From assembly GCA_937949615.1 (NCBI GenBank), contig CALEDQ010000027.1, forward strand, positions 199,886-263,885: 64,000 nt of DNA, in the 5' to 3' direction. Made by a program: the position numbers and the translations under genes. This DNA comes from an uncultured bacterium (GTDB lineage Bacteria; Muiribacteriota; Ozemobacteria; Ozemobacterales; Ozemobacteraceae). Numbering within the stretch: the first letter of the stretch is position 1; the number at the start of each line of letters is the position of its first letter. Positions 27,298 to 35,423 of the stretch are shown piece after piece. The notes under the pieces were generated by a model. The model was not told the DNA's origin and did no database searches. It was given only the letters and a program-made list of their open reading frames with translations.

Positions 27298-27987
27298 TTA
27301 TTTGTGGTGGTGTTGCCGGGTTCGCGGAGAGTTCTCCTGAACGCGTGACGGAATTTCAGAGACCATCATACTGGTCGGTTTGAAATCGTGCGGCAGAACC
27401 TGGTGCTCATCGTAGTAACAGTTGAGGATTGAATCCATTTCTTCGCGTCCTTCAGCTATTGCGACAGCCTTTTCCCAGGTTTCCTGGGTGAGGATTGGCT
27501 TGAGGGGCTGCTCTACTTTGTTGATGTGTTTCATCGCTTTGATCAGCTGCTTGTCCCAGGTTTTGTGGTATCTGACCAGATCGTCGGGGTAGACGATCTT
27601 GCGGCGGGTGCCTTCGTTAATGCCTCTGAACGGTTCTTCGACATTCAGATAGCCGTAATCATCGGTCAGTTCTTCGCCAGCTTTGATGTCGCGAATTGCG
27701 ATCTCAAAATCATATGGCGTCGTCATGCAGTTTGAATGGAAGCTGTGATTGACGTAGCGACCGTTGTCCCAGCAGAGAACCTGATTGCCCTTACTGTTGC
27801 GGAAACAGTATTTGACCAGAATTTCTTTATACATCGGAGCTAACTGAGCGTATTGATTCGGGGTGAATTCGCGGTCAAGTTTGTCAAAAGCCCAGATGAT
27901 GGTGCCTTTGGGGATAAACCTGGTTGCGACAACGCCGTAACCAATCTCATCGTTGATGAAACGAAGTTCTGTCGAGGGATGAATCAT
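27298..27987 (-). CDS. SET-domain protein (putative lysine methyltransferase)
   Basis: 229 residues. The first 125 form a SET domain: GYGVVATRFIPKGTII (SAM-binding GxG region), NGRYVNHSFHSNC (NHS motif, SAM and fold knot), and EELTDDYGYLN (catalytic Tyr motif). The C-terminal 100 residues are helical with no motif I recognise, and the end is His-rich (RTRQHHHK). SET proteins transfer methyl groups to lysine in proteins; the bacterial substrate cannot be told from sequence. AAGGA is six bases before the ATG. The gene stands alone between a terminator and a long gap. Confidence 0.88.
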   Translation of the reverse strand: MIHPSTELRFINDEIGYGVVATRFIPKGTIIWAFDKLDREFTPNQYAQLAPMYKEILVKYCFRNSKGNQVLCWDNGRYVNHSFHSNCMTTPYDFEIAIRDIKAGEELTDDYGYLNVEEPFRGINEGTRRKIVYPDDLVRYHKTWDKQLIKAMKHINKVEQPLKPILTQETWEKAVAIAEGREEMDSILNCYYDEHQVLPHDFKPTSMMVSEIPSRVQENSPRTRQHHHK

Positions 27988-28205
27988 AATGTTCCTTTCA
28001 AAGCAGAAAATGAAACAATTGGGACGGGGTGGGGGGATTGTGGATTATTGCCTTTGGAGCGGGTGTATATGTTATTTGAACAGCGCAATTCTAACGCTGA
28101 CGATGTACGGCTTCAATAAGCTTATAGTCTGTTTTTGGCGAGCAGCAGGCGACGGTAGTTAACTGGGTGTTAAATTTTGATTGAATTGATTTAAATCTAA
28201 TTTAT
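27988..28205. other. Intergenic stretch without a recognised gene
   Basis: Part of a 434-base gap between divergent genes. It holds the 5' region of the SET gene and an AT-rich stretch leading to the Fur-like box. No open frame with a ribosome site and no RNA gene was recognised here. Confidence 0.5.
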
Positions 28206-28222
28206 TCAATGATTATCATTGA
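28206..28222. promoter_or_regulatory. Fur-like operator
   Basis: TCAATGATTATCATTGA is a perfect inverted repeat with a one-base centre. Its core AATGATTATCATT agrees at all 13 positions with the middle of the Fur consensus GATAATGATAATCATTATC (allowing A or T at the centre). It overlaps the -35 hexamer of the promoter below. Repression of the 28422 gene by iron-loaded Fur is inferred. Confidence 0.6.
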
Positions 28223-28246
28223 CGATTGAAATTTACTGGATATTTT
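28219..28246 (+). promoter_or_regulatory. Sigma-70-type promoter for the proline-rich gene
   Basis: TTGACG (28219-28224), 16 bases, then TATTTT (28241-28246). The -35 overlaps the Fur-like palindrome, which would suit repression. It implies a leader of about 170 bases before the start at 28422. Confidence 0.45.
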
Positions 28247-28271
28247 TATGCTTTTAGATATCTTAAACTCT

Positions 28272-28371
28272 GACCCGAACCGCCGCGAAAAACAGTGTCG
28301 ATCGGGTTCAAAAGGTTTGCGCCGGTGATAAGGGCCGACCCGAAGGCGATATGTTAAGTTGCACCTTATCA
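28272..28371 (+). promoter_or_regulatory. Foldable mRNA leader, no known riboswitch class
   Basis: GACCCGAA occurs twice (28272-28279 and 28337-28344). Both copies can pair with TCGGGT at 28302-28307, so two exclusive folds are possible. In addition TGATAAGG (28326-28333) pairs with CCTTATCA (28364-28371), enclosing a small GCC/GGC hairpin. The pattern suggests a regulatory leader; I could not match it to a named riboswitch. Confidence 0.4.
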
Positions 28372-28421
28372 GAAGGCAGGCGAAGAAAGAGCTGGAAATT
28401 TCGATCAGGAGCAGGGATTTT

Positions 28422-29576
28422 ATGAAATACAGACATTTGCTTATTGCTTTGGCCTGCATTCTGGGGCCCACTGTCAATATTGCCGGCGCACAGACCAGCA
28501 ATACGGGTGACTACCCGCTGCTGAGTGAAGGCAGTATAACGCCCCCGCCGCCGCCACCCGGTTACAGCTTTGCGCTGCCGCAGATCACACCTGCAACACC
28601 GCCACCGCCACCCCCTCCGGGAAATGTCGGCAACGTCACTGCTCAACCGGCCGAAGCTCCGACAGTGCCGCCGCCGGTTGCTGCGCCACCGCCGCCACCC
28701 AATGCTTTGCCTCAGTCGCAACCTCAACCTCAGCAGAATGCTGCGCCGCCAGCACCGATGACCGAGGTGCCTTCTTCCCCGGCTGCTGATCCGCCGCCAT
28801 TCTCGGCTCCTCCTGCGCCGCCGGTACTTCCGCCTGCTCCTTCCACTGCAACCCCTCAGACTGCAGGCTCGGGTTCGGCAGATGTTCCTGATTCTGCCAG
28901 ATTCAATCAGCAGTTTGTCGTTTCAGCTTCTGCCGGGCAGCGGGTCATGCAGTTGATCACCGCCGATCTGGCCAATCAGGTAAAAAGACTGTTGCGTTCT
29001 CTCAAAACCATGCGCACAATAGTCGACAAGCCAGAGAGCGCCGAAGAACTTCGAAGAATTCAGCTGACAGGAAGAGTCTGTGCCGATCTTCTCGGTCTTA
29101 AAGGGTTTCCGGTGCCATCAAGGTTTGTTGCCGCAAGTAACGACAAGGTTCTGCGTGACCGCTCACATGATGCAGTAGAATACAGATTCTATGGTGATTT
29201 TGATAATCGCCTGAACGGCTGGATCAAGCCGATCAAGACGGCCGTTTATGTCGATCTGGTCTTTGATGGCCGCAGCCGCCGGCGCACGCATGTGCGGGCC
29301 CAGTTTACCCGCACCGGCACCATGACCGGCAGTTTTTATGCCTACAGCTGGGATGCTTTTGGCAATCCATGGAAAATGCAGGGCAGCCTCGAAAATCTTT
29401 TCGTTCACGATGACGGTCTGCCGGCCGGTGGCAGTCTGAAGGTTTTTGGCGCCGACCCTGCCGGCAAAACCATTGGTCTGGCACTCGATTTCCCGGTTAA
29501 GATTCACGGCGAAGACGTGCCCGATAAAGCAGACACCCGCCACCGTGAAGGTAAGCGGGTGAGCATCGGTCGATAA
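28422..29576 (+). CDS. Exported protein with long proline-rich linker and C-terminal domain
   Basis: 384 residues from ATG 28422 (AGGAG at 28407-28411); the frame extends upstream to a TTG at 28359, but no ribosome site supports that. The signal peptide is LLIALACILGPTVNIAGA. Residues 35-165 are dominated by Pro runs (PPPPPP, PPPPPPP) mixed with Ala, Gln and Thr. The remaining 215 residues form a folded domain (VMQLITADLANQVKRLLRSLKTM; RVCADLLGLKGFPVPSRF; AVEYRFYGDFDNRLNGWIKP) that I do not recognise. Such a linker could span the periplasm. Upstream signals suggest iron control. Confidence 0.75.
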   Translation: MKYRHLLIALACILGPTVNIAGAQTSNTGDYPLLSEGSITPPPPPPGYSFALPQITPATPPPPPPPGNVGNVTAQPAEAPTVPPPVAAPPPPPNALPQSQPQPQQNAAPPAPMTEVPSSPAADPPPFSAPPAPPVLPPAPSTATPQTAGSGSADVPDSARFNQQFVVSASAGQRVMQLITADLANQVKRLLRSLKTMRTIVDKPESAEELRRIQLTGRVCADLLGLKGFPVPSRFVAASNDKVLRDRSHDAVEYRFYGDFDNRLNGWIKPIKTAVYVDLVFDGRSRRRTHVRAQFTRTGTMTGSFYAYSWDAFGNPWKMQGSLENLFVHDDGLPAGGSLKVFGADPAGKTIGLALDFPVKIHGEDVPDKADTRHREGKRVSIGR

Positions 29577-29596
29577 AAACAGAAGAGAATCCGGGG

Positions 29597-29626
29597 GGGC
29601 GGCCGGCTCGAAAGAGCTGACCGCCC
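29597..29626. terminator. Hairpin terminator between convergent genes
   Basis: GGGCGG (29597-29602) through GCTC pairs with GAGC through CCGCCC (29621-29626), closed by a GAAA tetraloop (29610-29613), with one mismatch. It follows the stop at 29576 and precedes the convergent desulfoferrodoxin end. The T-run is poor. Confidence 0.6.
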
Positions 29627-29737
29627 TTCACATGTTCAGATGATGTCGCGCATGTGTAAATCCCCTTCCCTCTGGTTTATCCTGCCTCTTACCGTCTTAT
29701 GAGCTTATGGGCGGGCCGAGGTAGGTTTTTTACTGGT

Positions 29738-30118
29738 TCAGGCTTCGTTTTTCCAGAGGCCGTGAATATTGCAGTATTCACGAACGGTGATCGGTGAGGT
29801 TTTTACGCAGAATTCGGCTTCGGCCGGTTCGCCCGGTTTCAAAAACCTGACAAACTTCTGGTTGTCGGCGATGACTTCGATCCATTCGATAAAATGTTTT
29901 TCATCCATCGGGTGGGGGACGCTGCCGACTTTAACTTTGATGCCGCTGGCGGTTTTTTCGATAACCGGCACATGCTTTTCAACAGCAGAATCTGCAGTTT
30001 TTTCTTCCATCAGTTTCATTTCCATGCTGCAGCATACGAGTGCTGGCGCGCCTGGGTGAACGACTTCAATAATATTGCCACAGATTTCACACTTATACAC
30101 GTTATGAAGCTTAGTCAA
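29738..30118 (-). CDS. dfx: Desulfoferrodoxin (superoxide reductase)
   Basis: 126 residues. Reduces superoxide to hydrogen peroxide in the cytoplasm of anaerobes. The N-terminal 36 residues form the desulforedoxin-type iron centre (YKCEICG ... VCCSME). The catalytic SOR domain shows EKHVPV, HPMDEKHFIEWIEV and a C-terminal CNIHG, giving the four His and one Cys that hold the reactive iron. Both iron sites are present, so it is a two-iron class enzyme. The start is TTG at 30118; AGGAGG (complement of 30128-30133) is nine bases upstream and there is no better ATG. It has its own strong promoter. Confidence 0.96.
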   Translation of the reverse strand: MTKLHNVYKCEICGNIIEVVHPGAPALVCCSMEMKLMEEKTADSAVEKHVPVIEKTASGIKVKVGSVPHPMDEKHFIEWIEVIADNQKFVRFLKPGEPAEAEFCVKTSPITVREYCNIHGLWKNEA

Positions 30119-30156
30119 ATCCTTAGTCCTCCTGAATTCTGATATCTCGCCTCTGC

Positions 30157-30185
30157 ATTATATTTTAACTTAACGATATGGTCAA
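30157..30185 (-). promoter_or_regulatory. Sigma-70 promoter of desulfoferrodoxin
   Basis: On the minus strand TTGACC (complement of 30180-30185), 17 bases, TATAAT (complement of 30157-30162). The -10 is a perfect consensus and the -35 is 5 of 6. It lies 39 bases before the TTG start. Confidence 0.8.
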
Positions 30186-30266
30186 TGCCTGAAAAATTTG
30201 TTAGACTTATTCTGTTGACTTAAATAAATTCTAATCTGGGTAATGGCGCAGTGGAGGTCAACCAGA

Positions 30267-30905
30267 ATGTACAGGATCATGCAGATTTTTGTTCTGGCAG
30301 TTTTGCTGCTGCTCCCGGTTGTCTCCCATGCCGCCGGCGAAACCGCGAAACAGCGAATCGTTCTTACAGATAAAACCACCCTGGTTGGTCGGGTAGTAGA
30401 AATGAAAGATGGGGTGTACACAATCGAAACCGATACGCTTGGCAGTCTCAAAATCGAAGCGGCCCGTGTTGTCGAGATTTCGAGCCTGAATCAGGCCGTA
30501 GCTGCTCCACCAAAAGAAACAGCCGCCGGCTCGGCGCTTGAAAATTCTCAGTCCGAAGCTGAACCAAACGTAAAGACAAAGAAAATCAAAATTCTCGATG
30601 GTGAGAAGAAACAGCAGACCTCAGAATCTTATCAGGAAAATGCCAGCGTGACCGGTAGCGATGACCTGGCCCGGCAGCAGGAAGAAGTGACCAGCCGGGT
30701 GCGCTCGATGACCATGGATGGCGATTTCCTGGACTCGATGATGGATCTCGGCGATTCAAACACAATGTCTGAAGTGATGCAGGATCCTGAAATAATGGAT
30801 GCCATCAGTCGAAATGACTATGACTTCCTGATGAACAATGAAAAAATGAAAAGTCTTATGGACAGCCAGGAAATCAAAAGCCTGCTTGGCGATGTTCAGC
30901 CCTGA
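30267..30905 (+). CDS. Exported protein with SH3-like N-terminus and STI1-like C-terminus
   Basis: 212 residues from ATG 30267 (GGAGGT at 30253-30258); an upstream in-frame ATG at 30243 lacks a site. Signal peptide: IFVLAVLLLLPVVSHA. The first domain, QRIVLTDKTTLVGRVVEMKD ... GSLKIEAARVVEIS, is a small beta barrel of the kind found in many exported proteins. The last 60 residues, with MQDPEIMDAISRNDYDFLMN and KMKSLMDSQEIKSLL, resemble STI1/DP repeats, which hold hydrophobic helices in chaperone cofactors. Possibly a periplasmic client-holding factor. Two more exported-protein genes follow. Confidence 0.75.
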   Translation: MYRIMQIFVLAVLLLLPVVSHAAGETAKQRIVLTDKTTLVGRVVEMKDGVYTIETDTLGSLKIEAARVVEISSLNQAVAAPPKETAAGSALENSQSEAEPNVKTKKIKILDGEKKQQTSESYQENASVTGSDDLARQQEEVTSRVRSMTMDGDFLDSMMDLGDSNTMSEVMQDPEIMDAISRNDYDFLMNNEKMKSLMDSQEIKSLLGDVQP

Positions 30906-30939
30906 AAAATAAATAAAAGAAGGTTGGTAAAGGGTAAGT

Positions 30940-31545
30940 ATGAGAGTTGTACGATCTCAGAGTTTACTTGTCCTCGTTGTTCTGGCTGCTGTTCTAAGCG
31001 TAGCTGTGTCTTCAATTGCAGCCGGCTTTTCGAGTTCGCCCGATGTCGGCGAACGTTTTCTCGACGTCAAAAGCTTCGCTTTCAAAATTGCGGCAAAGAA
31101 CGGCTGGTCACTGATCATCAGCAATGAGGTGAATTCACCCTGCAAGGAAGTGAAAGGGACGACAGTCGAAGAGGCATTTGCGCATTATTTCAAGGACACG
31201 CCCTTTGGCTGGCGCTATTTTGAAGACTGTCTCTACATTGCCAACGAGCGCGAACTGAAGAAATTCTTTCAGCAGCTTCCGGAGCTCGAGATGGGTTTGC
31301 CAAAGGGCAAAAACGGGGCTTTTTTCAGCGGAATTTTCCAGCAGGTTGAGCTGTCGTTGCTTTGTCAGCTGCTCAAGGCTATTTCCGGGGTCGAAATCAG
31401 AACCGCGAGTGGTTTTGAAGGCAATATCATGATGCGGGCCCGTAATATGGGCTGGCAGAGAGTGCTGCTTTCAGTGGCGTTTCTCAACCGCCTTCAAATC
31501 GATAAAACTGATTTTTCGGTAATTCTTTCGCCAGAGCGTCAGTGA
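30940..31545 (+). CDS. Exported protein with two secretin-N0/STN-like domains
   Basis: 201 residues. Signal peptide LLVLVVLAAVLSVAVSSIAA. Residues about 45-105 (SFAFKIAAKNGWSLIISNEVN ... TTVEEAFAHYFKDTPFGWRYFEDCLYIAN; both pieces under the STN pattern) look like a secretin/TonB short N-terminal domain. A second, similar unit (FQQVELSLLCQLLKAISGVE ... ILSPE) follows. Such domains form the periplasmic neck of secretins, but no barrel follows, so this may be a free N0-like adaptor. A family match is not certain. AAGGG is a weak ribosome site. It sits 34 bases after the STI1-like gene. Confidence 0.65.
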   Translation: MRVVRSQSLLVLVVLAAVLSVAVSSIAAGFSSSPDVGERFLDVKSFAFKIAAKNGWSLIISNEVNSPCKEVKGTTVEEAFAHYFKDTPFGWRYFEDCLYIANERELKKFFQQLPELEMGLPKGKNGAFFSGIFQQVELSLLCQLLKAISGVEIRTASGFEGNIMMRARNMGWQRVLLSVAFLNRLQIDKTDFSVILSPERQ

Positions 31546-31585
31546 ATCGTTAAATAAACCGGATTTCCTGCCGATAGCCTGACCC

Positions 31586-32986
31586 ATGAAAAGAACTGTC
31601 AAATTTCTGCTGGTTTTCTCGTTCGGTCTCATGCTGGCCGGCTTCGGGCCCAGACCCTATTCAGACCTCGCTGAATACAAGCGCCTGCCTCTCGAAACCA
31701 GAATTTCCCGGCTTCAGAGCGCCGGTGAAGATCTTTTCATGCGCCGGCGCTACGAAGACGCTATGGTTGTCTTCGAAACGATTCTCGCCCTCGACCCCGG
31801 CGAGCTGAAGGCCAAACTCTGGATAACCAAGGCCCAGAGCCAGCTGCTTCTCGAAAAAAATGAGGCGAACAAGCAGGCCTTGTACCGTAAATACGGCCAT
31901 CTGATTCCCAAAGACAAAATCTATGAGAACTGGCACTGGGGGCCTTCGGTCGGCCATTTTGAAGTTCGCTACTCAGAGCCGAAACCCTACGTTCCTAAGG
32001 TGCGCAAGCTGCGCCCGAAAGCATCTGATGCCGAAATTGCAGCGGCCCGCAAAAAGGCCGAATCTTCGGGTGATGCGGCCGACATGTTTGAACTGGCTAT
32101 GCAATACTGGTCGAGAAAAGACCAGGAAAAGGCTCTCAAGGCATTTTTTGATGCCTACGCCATCGATCCAGAAATTCTCGGCAAAGACGATGAATTCATG
32201 CTTTCAACGATCTCTGAAGATGTCGATGCCAAAACCGCCGCTGGCAAGGCCTCAGCCAGAGATTATCTGATCAGCGGTAAACTTGGGCTCATTCAGGGTG
32301 ACCGGCAGCGGGCCGTTAACCACCTGGTGCGTGCCGCCGCCATGGACGCCAAAGCCAGGGAAGAAGCCCGCAAAGAGCTTGGCTCGTTTCTTGCCACCTC
32401 TCAGGTCGAAACCGTGTCTCTGCCTGCCGATATTTTCAGTTTCCGCCAGGCGTATGTATTCGATAAGGGCCTCGACAAGCTTTATCTACGCATAATTCTG
32501 CTGCCGAAGAACGGAACGCAGGTGGTTCCGATTGATATGATGCTTAAGCCTGAATGTGTAAAAGATATCGAAATCGCGTCAAAAGATGCTGCTTTTGCTT
32601 TTCCGCAGGCTGGTATCGATGATTCGATGCGGCTCTATCTCGTTCTTCCCGAAAAAGAGGGCGATTACCCGCAGTATGAGGTGCGACTGATTCTGACCCT
32701 CGACCGTGCCAAAAGTCAGACTTTCGAATTGTCGAACTTTGCCACCGGCGAGAATCTGCCTGATAACTGGAGTTTTGTTTTCTCTTCTGAATACAATCTG
32801 TCGGAAAGTCTTGCCAAAGGTGACTTCGAAAAAAGTGTCGACGGCATGAAGATTTCTGGCTGGCACCTTGCCATAACTGCCGGCAAAGGCCCTTTTATAC
32901 CGCTCGAAAGCTTCAAAGAACCGTTGCCAAAAGCTGTCGATATCTGGAAGCTTATCGAAAACGGCGGCGAAACCACCAGCCTCTGA
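31586..32986 (+). CDS. Exported TPR protein
   Basis: 466 residues. Signal peptide LLVFSFGLMLAGFG, with no lipobox Cys. A TPR unit sits at about 45-80 (GEDLFMRRRYEDAMVVFETILALDPGE), and more repeats at 155-275 (ADMFELAMQYWSRKDQEKALKAFFDAYAIDP). The C-terminal 200 residues are beta-rich (RIILLPKNGTQVVPIDMML) and unrecognised. It follows the STN-like gene by 40 bases. The trio of signal-peptide proteins looks like an envelope complex. A shared terminator follows at 33033. Confidence 0.7.
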   Translation: MKRTVKFLLVFSFGLMLAGFGPRPYSDLAEYKRLPLETRISRLQSAGEDLFMRRRYEDAMVVFETILALDPGELKAKLWITKAQSQLLLEKNEANKQALYRKYGHLIPKDKIYENWHWGPSVGHFEVRYSEPKPYVPKVRKLRPKASDAEIAAARKKAESSGDAADMFELAMQYWSRKDQEKALKAFFDAYAIDPEILGKDDEFMLSTISEDVDAKTAAGKASARDYLISGKLGLIQGDRQRAVNHLVRAAAMDAKAREEARKELGSFLATSQVETVSLPADIFSFRQAYVFDKGLDKLYLRIILLPKNGTQVVPIDMMLKPECVKDIEIASKDAAFAFPQAGIDDSMRLYLVLPEKEGDYPQYEVRLILTLDRAKSQTFELSNFATGENLPDNWSFVFSSEYNLSESLAKGDFEKSVDGMKISGWHLAITAGKGPFIPLESFKEPLPKAVDIWKLIENGGETTSL

Positions 32987-33032
32987 CAAGGCCTGCACAG
33001 CAGCAGTAATCGGTTATTGCGCAAAAGAAAAA

Positions 33033-33064
33033 GGGGCTGTTTCATATCGCTATGAGACAGCCCC
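33033..33064. terminator. Bidirectional terminator with GGGGCTGTCTCAT-type palindrome
   Basis: A 14-base stem (33033-33046 with 33051-33064; one G-U pair) with loop TCGC. On the minus strand it is followed by CCCCTTTTTCTTTT, a good terminator for the ChaN-like gene; on the + strand by CTTCATTTTG. The same 13-base core occurs at 49798-49825. Confidence 0.85.
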
Positions 33065-33079
33065 CTTCATTTTGTCTGG

Positions 33080-34069
33080 TTATTCGCGGTGCAGAGCGTC
33101 GAAACTGTTGCTGGTGCCGCTTTTGGGTTTAACGTCAGCCGGCCCGGCCCATTCTTCAAAATCAGATTTTGTGTAGCCGAGCAGTTTCATCAGGTAATTG
33201 CGGTATGACAGACTGCGTTCGGCCGGGGTGCCGTTGACCACATAAAAAATGCCGTCTGCCAGTCTGGCAAAACCGATTTTATCGGGGTCTTTCACTTTGC
33301 CGAGCAGTTTCCAGTAGGTTTCCGGGGCATCGCCGATCAACTGCAGCTGCGGTTTCAACCCTGCTTTTGCGAGTTTGTCGGAAAGATGGTCAGGCCCGAG
33401 GATATGGTAATCACCATAGACCACCAGATAGCGCATGCCGGCATTCTTTTTTGCGTGCGCGGCAACCGTGCCGGCTATGAATGAATCGCGGTCACTCAGC
33501 GAATGTGTACCTTTGAGACGTTCGGTCAGCAGCACCGGCACTTTCAGCTGTTTCGCCGCGGCCAGAATTTTTGCATAATCAGCCCACGAAAAGCCCCATA
33601 GTTTGTCGAAACTGATTTTTGTCTTGAGATCTTTTACCGGCAGTTTGCCGGCAAGAAAGGCGTCGATTTCTTTCTGAAAGCTGACATCGACCCACTCGAT
33701 AACGAGGGTGACCGGTTCTTTTGCCGCTTTCATCATTTTGAGAACGAGGACTGTATTGGCCTGCGAGCGGGCGGTTGTGTGCTCATCGCCCATCATTACA
33801 TATCTGGCACCGGCGAGCAGCTTGCCCATTTCGCTGTCTGATACCGACTGCGGCACGGCTTTGGGAACTGCCGCCTCATATTCCTTCATGTATTTTTTCA
33901 GGCTGGGTGAAGCTTTCAGCTGTGTTTCCATTTCGCTGATATGCGAGCGCAGCAGCTTGTCGACGGCGCGCAGACGATTGAATTCATCTTTGCTGATCTC
34001 GCCGGCCATTGCCGCGCCAAGACCTGCCGCCAGTAAAAATGCCGGAACCAGTAACCAGTTTTTCTGCAT
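33080..34069 (-). CDS. ChaN-like / EreA-fold exported protein
   Basis: 329 residues from ATG 34069 (GGGAAG upstream); a TTG extension to 34099 lacks support. Signal peptide KNWLLVPAFLLAAGLGAAMA. The core, YVMMGDEHTTARSQANTVLVLKMM (quoted as GDEHTT and LVLKMM), LVIEWVD, YLVVYGDYHILGPDHL, resembles the haem-binding ChaN family (PF04187, erythromycin-esterase-like fold), which keeps a conserved His pair. Members bind haem or act as unknown hydrolases at the envelope. Neither function is proven here. A monocistronic gene flanked by a terminator. Confidence 0.75.
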   Translation of the reverse strand: MQKNWLLVPAFLLAAGLGAAMAGEISKDEFNRLRAVDKLLRSHISEMETQLKASPSLKKYMKEYEAAVPKAVPQSVSDSEMGKLLAGARYVMMGDEHTTARSQANTVLVLKMMKAAKEPVTLVIEWVDVSFQKEIDAFLAGKLPVKDLKTKISFDKLWGFSWADYAKILAAAKQLKVPVLLTERLKGTHSLSDRDSFIAGTVAAHAKKNAGMRYLVVYGDYHILGPDHLSDKLAKAGLKPQLQLIGDAPETYWKLLGKVKDPDKIGFARLADGIFYVVNGTPAERSLSYRNYLMKLLGYTKSDFEEWAGPADVKPKSGTSNSFDALHRE

Positions 34070-34293
34070 AATCTTCCCTGCCTTGGGTATTTTGTACAAG
34101 TCTACTGATTATCAATCAACCCCGCAACCCGGTTTGGCAGATATAACAAAGTCTTGGCGATGGCTTAACAAAAATTAACCTGACAGGGCTTTAAGTTGGA
34201 ACGGGATTGTGAGATATTTATGGCGTCAGACCCGGGTTCGTCTGTAGTGCGCCCGCTAACGTCTGTAAGGTTGGAAACGAAAAGGGAAATGCC

Positions 34294-35379
34294 ATGAAAA
34301 AAACATTCGTTGTCATGATATTAATGCTGATCGCAGCAGTTATGCCTGCTCTGGCCGCATTCTGCCATAATTGCGGCAAAGAGTTACCCGCAGCCGCGAA
34401 TTTCTGCCCGGGCTGTGGCAAAGAAGTAGCGGGGGCTTTTCAGCCGGCGCAGCCAGCACCGAGCGCTCCGGTTCAATCACAGCCGGTTCAGGTCGTTCAG
34501 CCGCAGCCGGCTCCGCCTCTGGCAAAACCAGAACCGGTTGTCGTCACTGAGAACTCTTCGCTTGCCGACTATGAATTTATCAACCAGATGGAAATGCTGC
34601 TTACCAATTCCGGCTACGGAACCGCCAGCCGCCAGGCCCGCGAACTGCGTATGGCCAACGATGCACGCATGGCCCGTCTCGAATCGAATTACCGCTATTT
34701 TGGTGCTTATCAGCGCAAAATGCATGATCTGCATCTGAAGAAGCAGAGGGCCATCGAAGAATACCTTGAAGCCTGGAAAGGCACAGAATACGGCCCGGAT
34801 CGCGCACGTGCCATGGCTGAAAAAGACCGCGCCCTGTTCGTGCTCGGGGCGGTAAATGAAATGATCGACACCCTGCTGACCGGTGGCGGCAGTCTAACAT
34901 CGATTGCGCAGGTCGAAGATATGGAAAAACGCCTGCAGAGAACTTCAGGCAACTTCGTGGTAACCGCGCCATACCTGATTGTTGATAATCAGCGACTCAA
35001 CCGCGGTGAGCCAATCTGGGTCATGGATGTGGTCGTTGCTGAAGCCAGAGTTCTGCATATGGGCAAGGGTCGTTCTTCTCAGCCAATCTGCGGCTGGGTT
35101 TCTATCTACGATCTCGAAAAACGCAGCAGCTGGCGCTCTGATCCGGCCTTTTTCTATTCGTCGGTATCTCCGGCACCAACCACGACTACCGTAATCGTCA
35201 AGCGTGAAGAACCACCGGTTAAAATCGTGGTTTTCGGCAAAAAGCGTTACCCATATAAGCATGACCGCCACGATCGCGGTCGTCACGATAACGGCAGAGA
35301 CAGAGACCGTGACCGCCACGATGATCACCGCGATCATCGCCGCTACGACTACGTGGTTGTTGAGCCTCGTTTCTGGTGA
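34294..35379 (+). CDS. Exported zinc-ribbon protein with His/Asp/Arg-rich tail
   Basis: 361 residues. A cleavable-looking signal peptide (TFVVMILMLIAAVMPALA) is directly followed by a double CxxC zinc ribbon (FCHNCGKEL ... FCPGCGKEV). This is odd, because such ribbons are usually cytoplasmic. A Pro/Gln/Val linker (about 50-85), a helical region (95-210) and a small beta region (about 225-270) come next. The last 45 residues alternate His, Asp and Arg (HDRHDRGRHDNGRDRDRDRH), a potential metal-binding or disordered tail. I do not recognise a family. The gene appears monocistronic. Confidence 0.7.
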   Translation: MKKTFVVMILMLIAAVMPALAAFCHNCGKELPAAANFCPGCGKEVAGAFQPAQPAPSAPVQSQPVQVVQPQPAPPLAKPEPVVVTENSSLADYEFINQMEMLLTNSGYGTASRQARELRMANDARMARLESNYRYFGAYQRKMHDLHLKKQRAIEEYLEAWKGTEYGPDRARAMAEKDRALFVLGAVNEMIDTLLTGGGSLTSIAQVEDMEKRLQRTSGNFVVTAPYLIVDNQRLNRGEPIWVMDVVVAEARVLHMGKGRSSQPICGWVSIYDLEKRSSWRSDPAFFYSSVSPAPTTTTVIVKREEPPVKIVVFGKKRYPYKHDRHDRGRHDNGRDRDRDRHDDHRDHRRYDYVVVEPRFW

Positions 35380-35394
35380 TTTTTCAGAAGGCTG

Positions 35395-35423
35395 TTGACA
35401 GCTGACTTTTCTGACGATAGAAT
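35395..35423 (+). promoter_or_regulatory. Consensus sigma-70 promoter
   Basis: TTGACA (35395-35400), 17 bases, TAGAAT (35418-35423). The -35 and spacing are perfect and the -10 is 5 of 6. The start would be near 35430, 33 bases before a short reading frame and about 300 before rsgA. Confidence 0.85.

Noticed and set aside
28237..28252. Sigma-54-like TGG-N10-GC in the leader of the proline-rich gene
   Set aside because: Only the GG/GC spacing fits; the flanking bases do not. The TTGACG/TATTTT pair overlapping the Fur-like box explains the region better.
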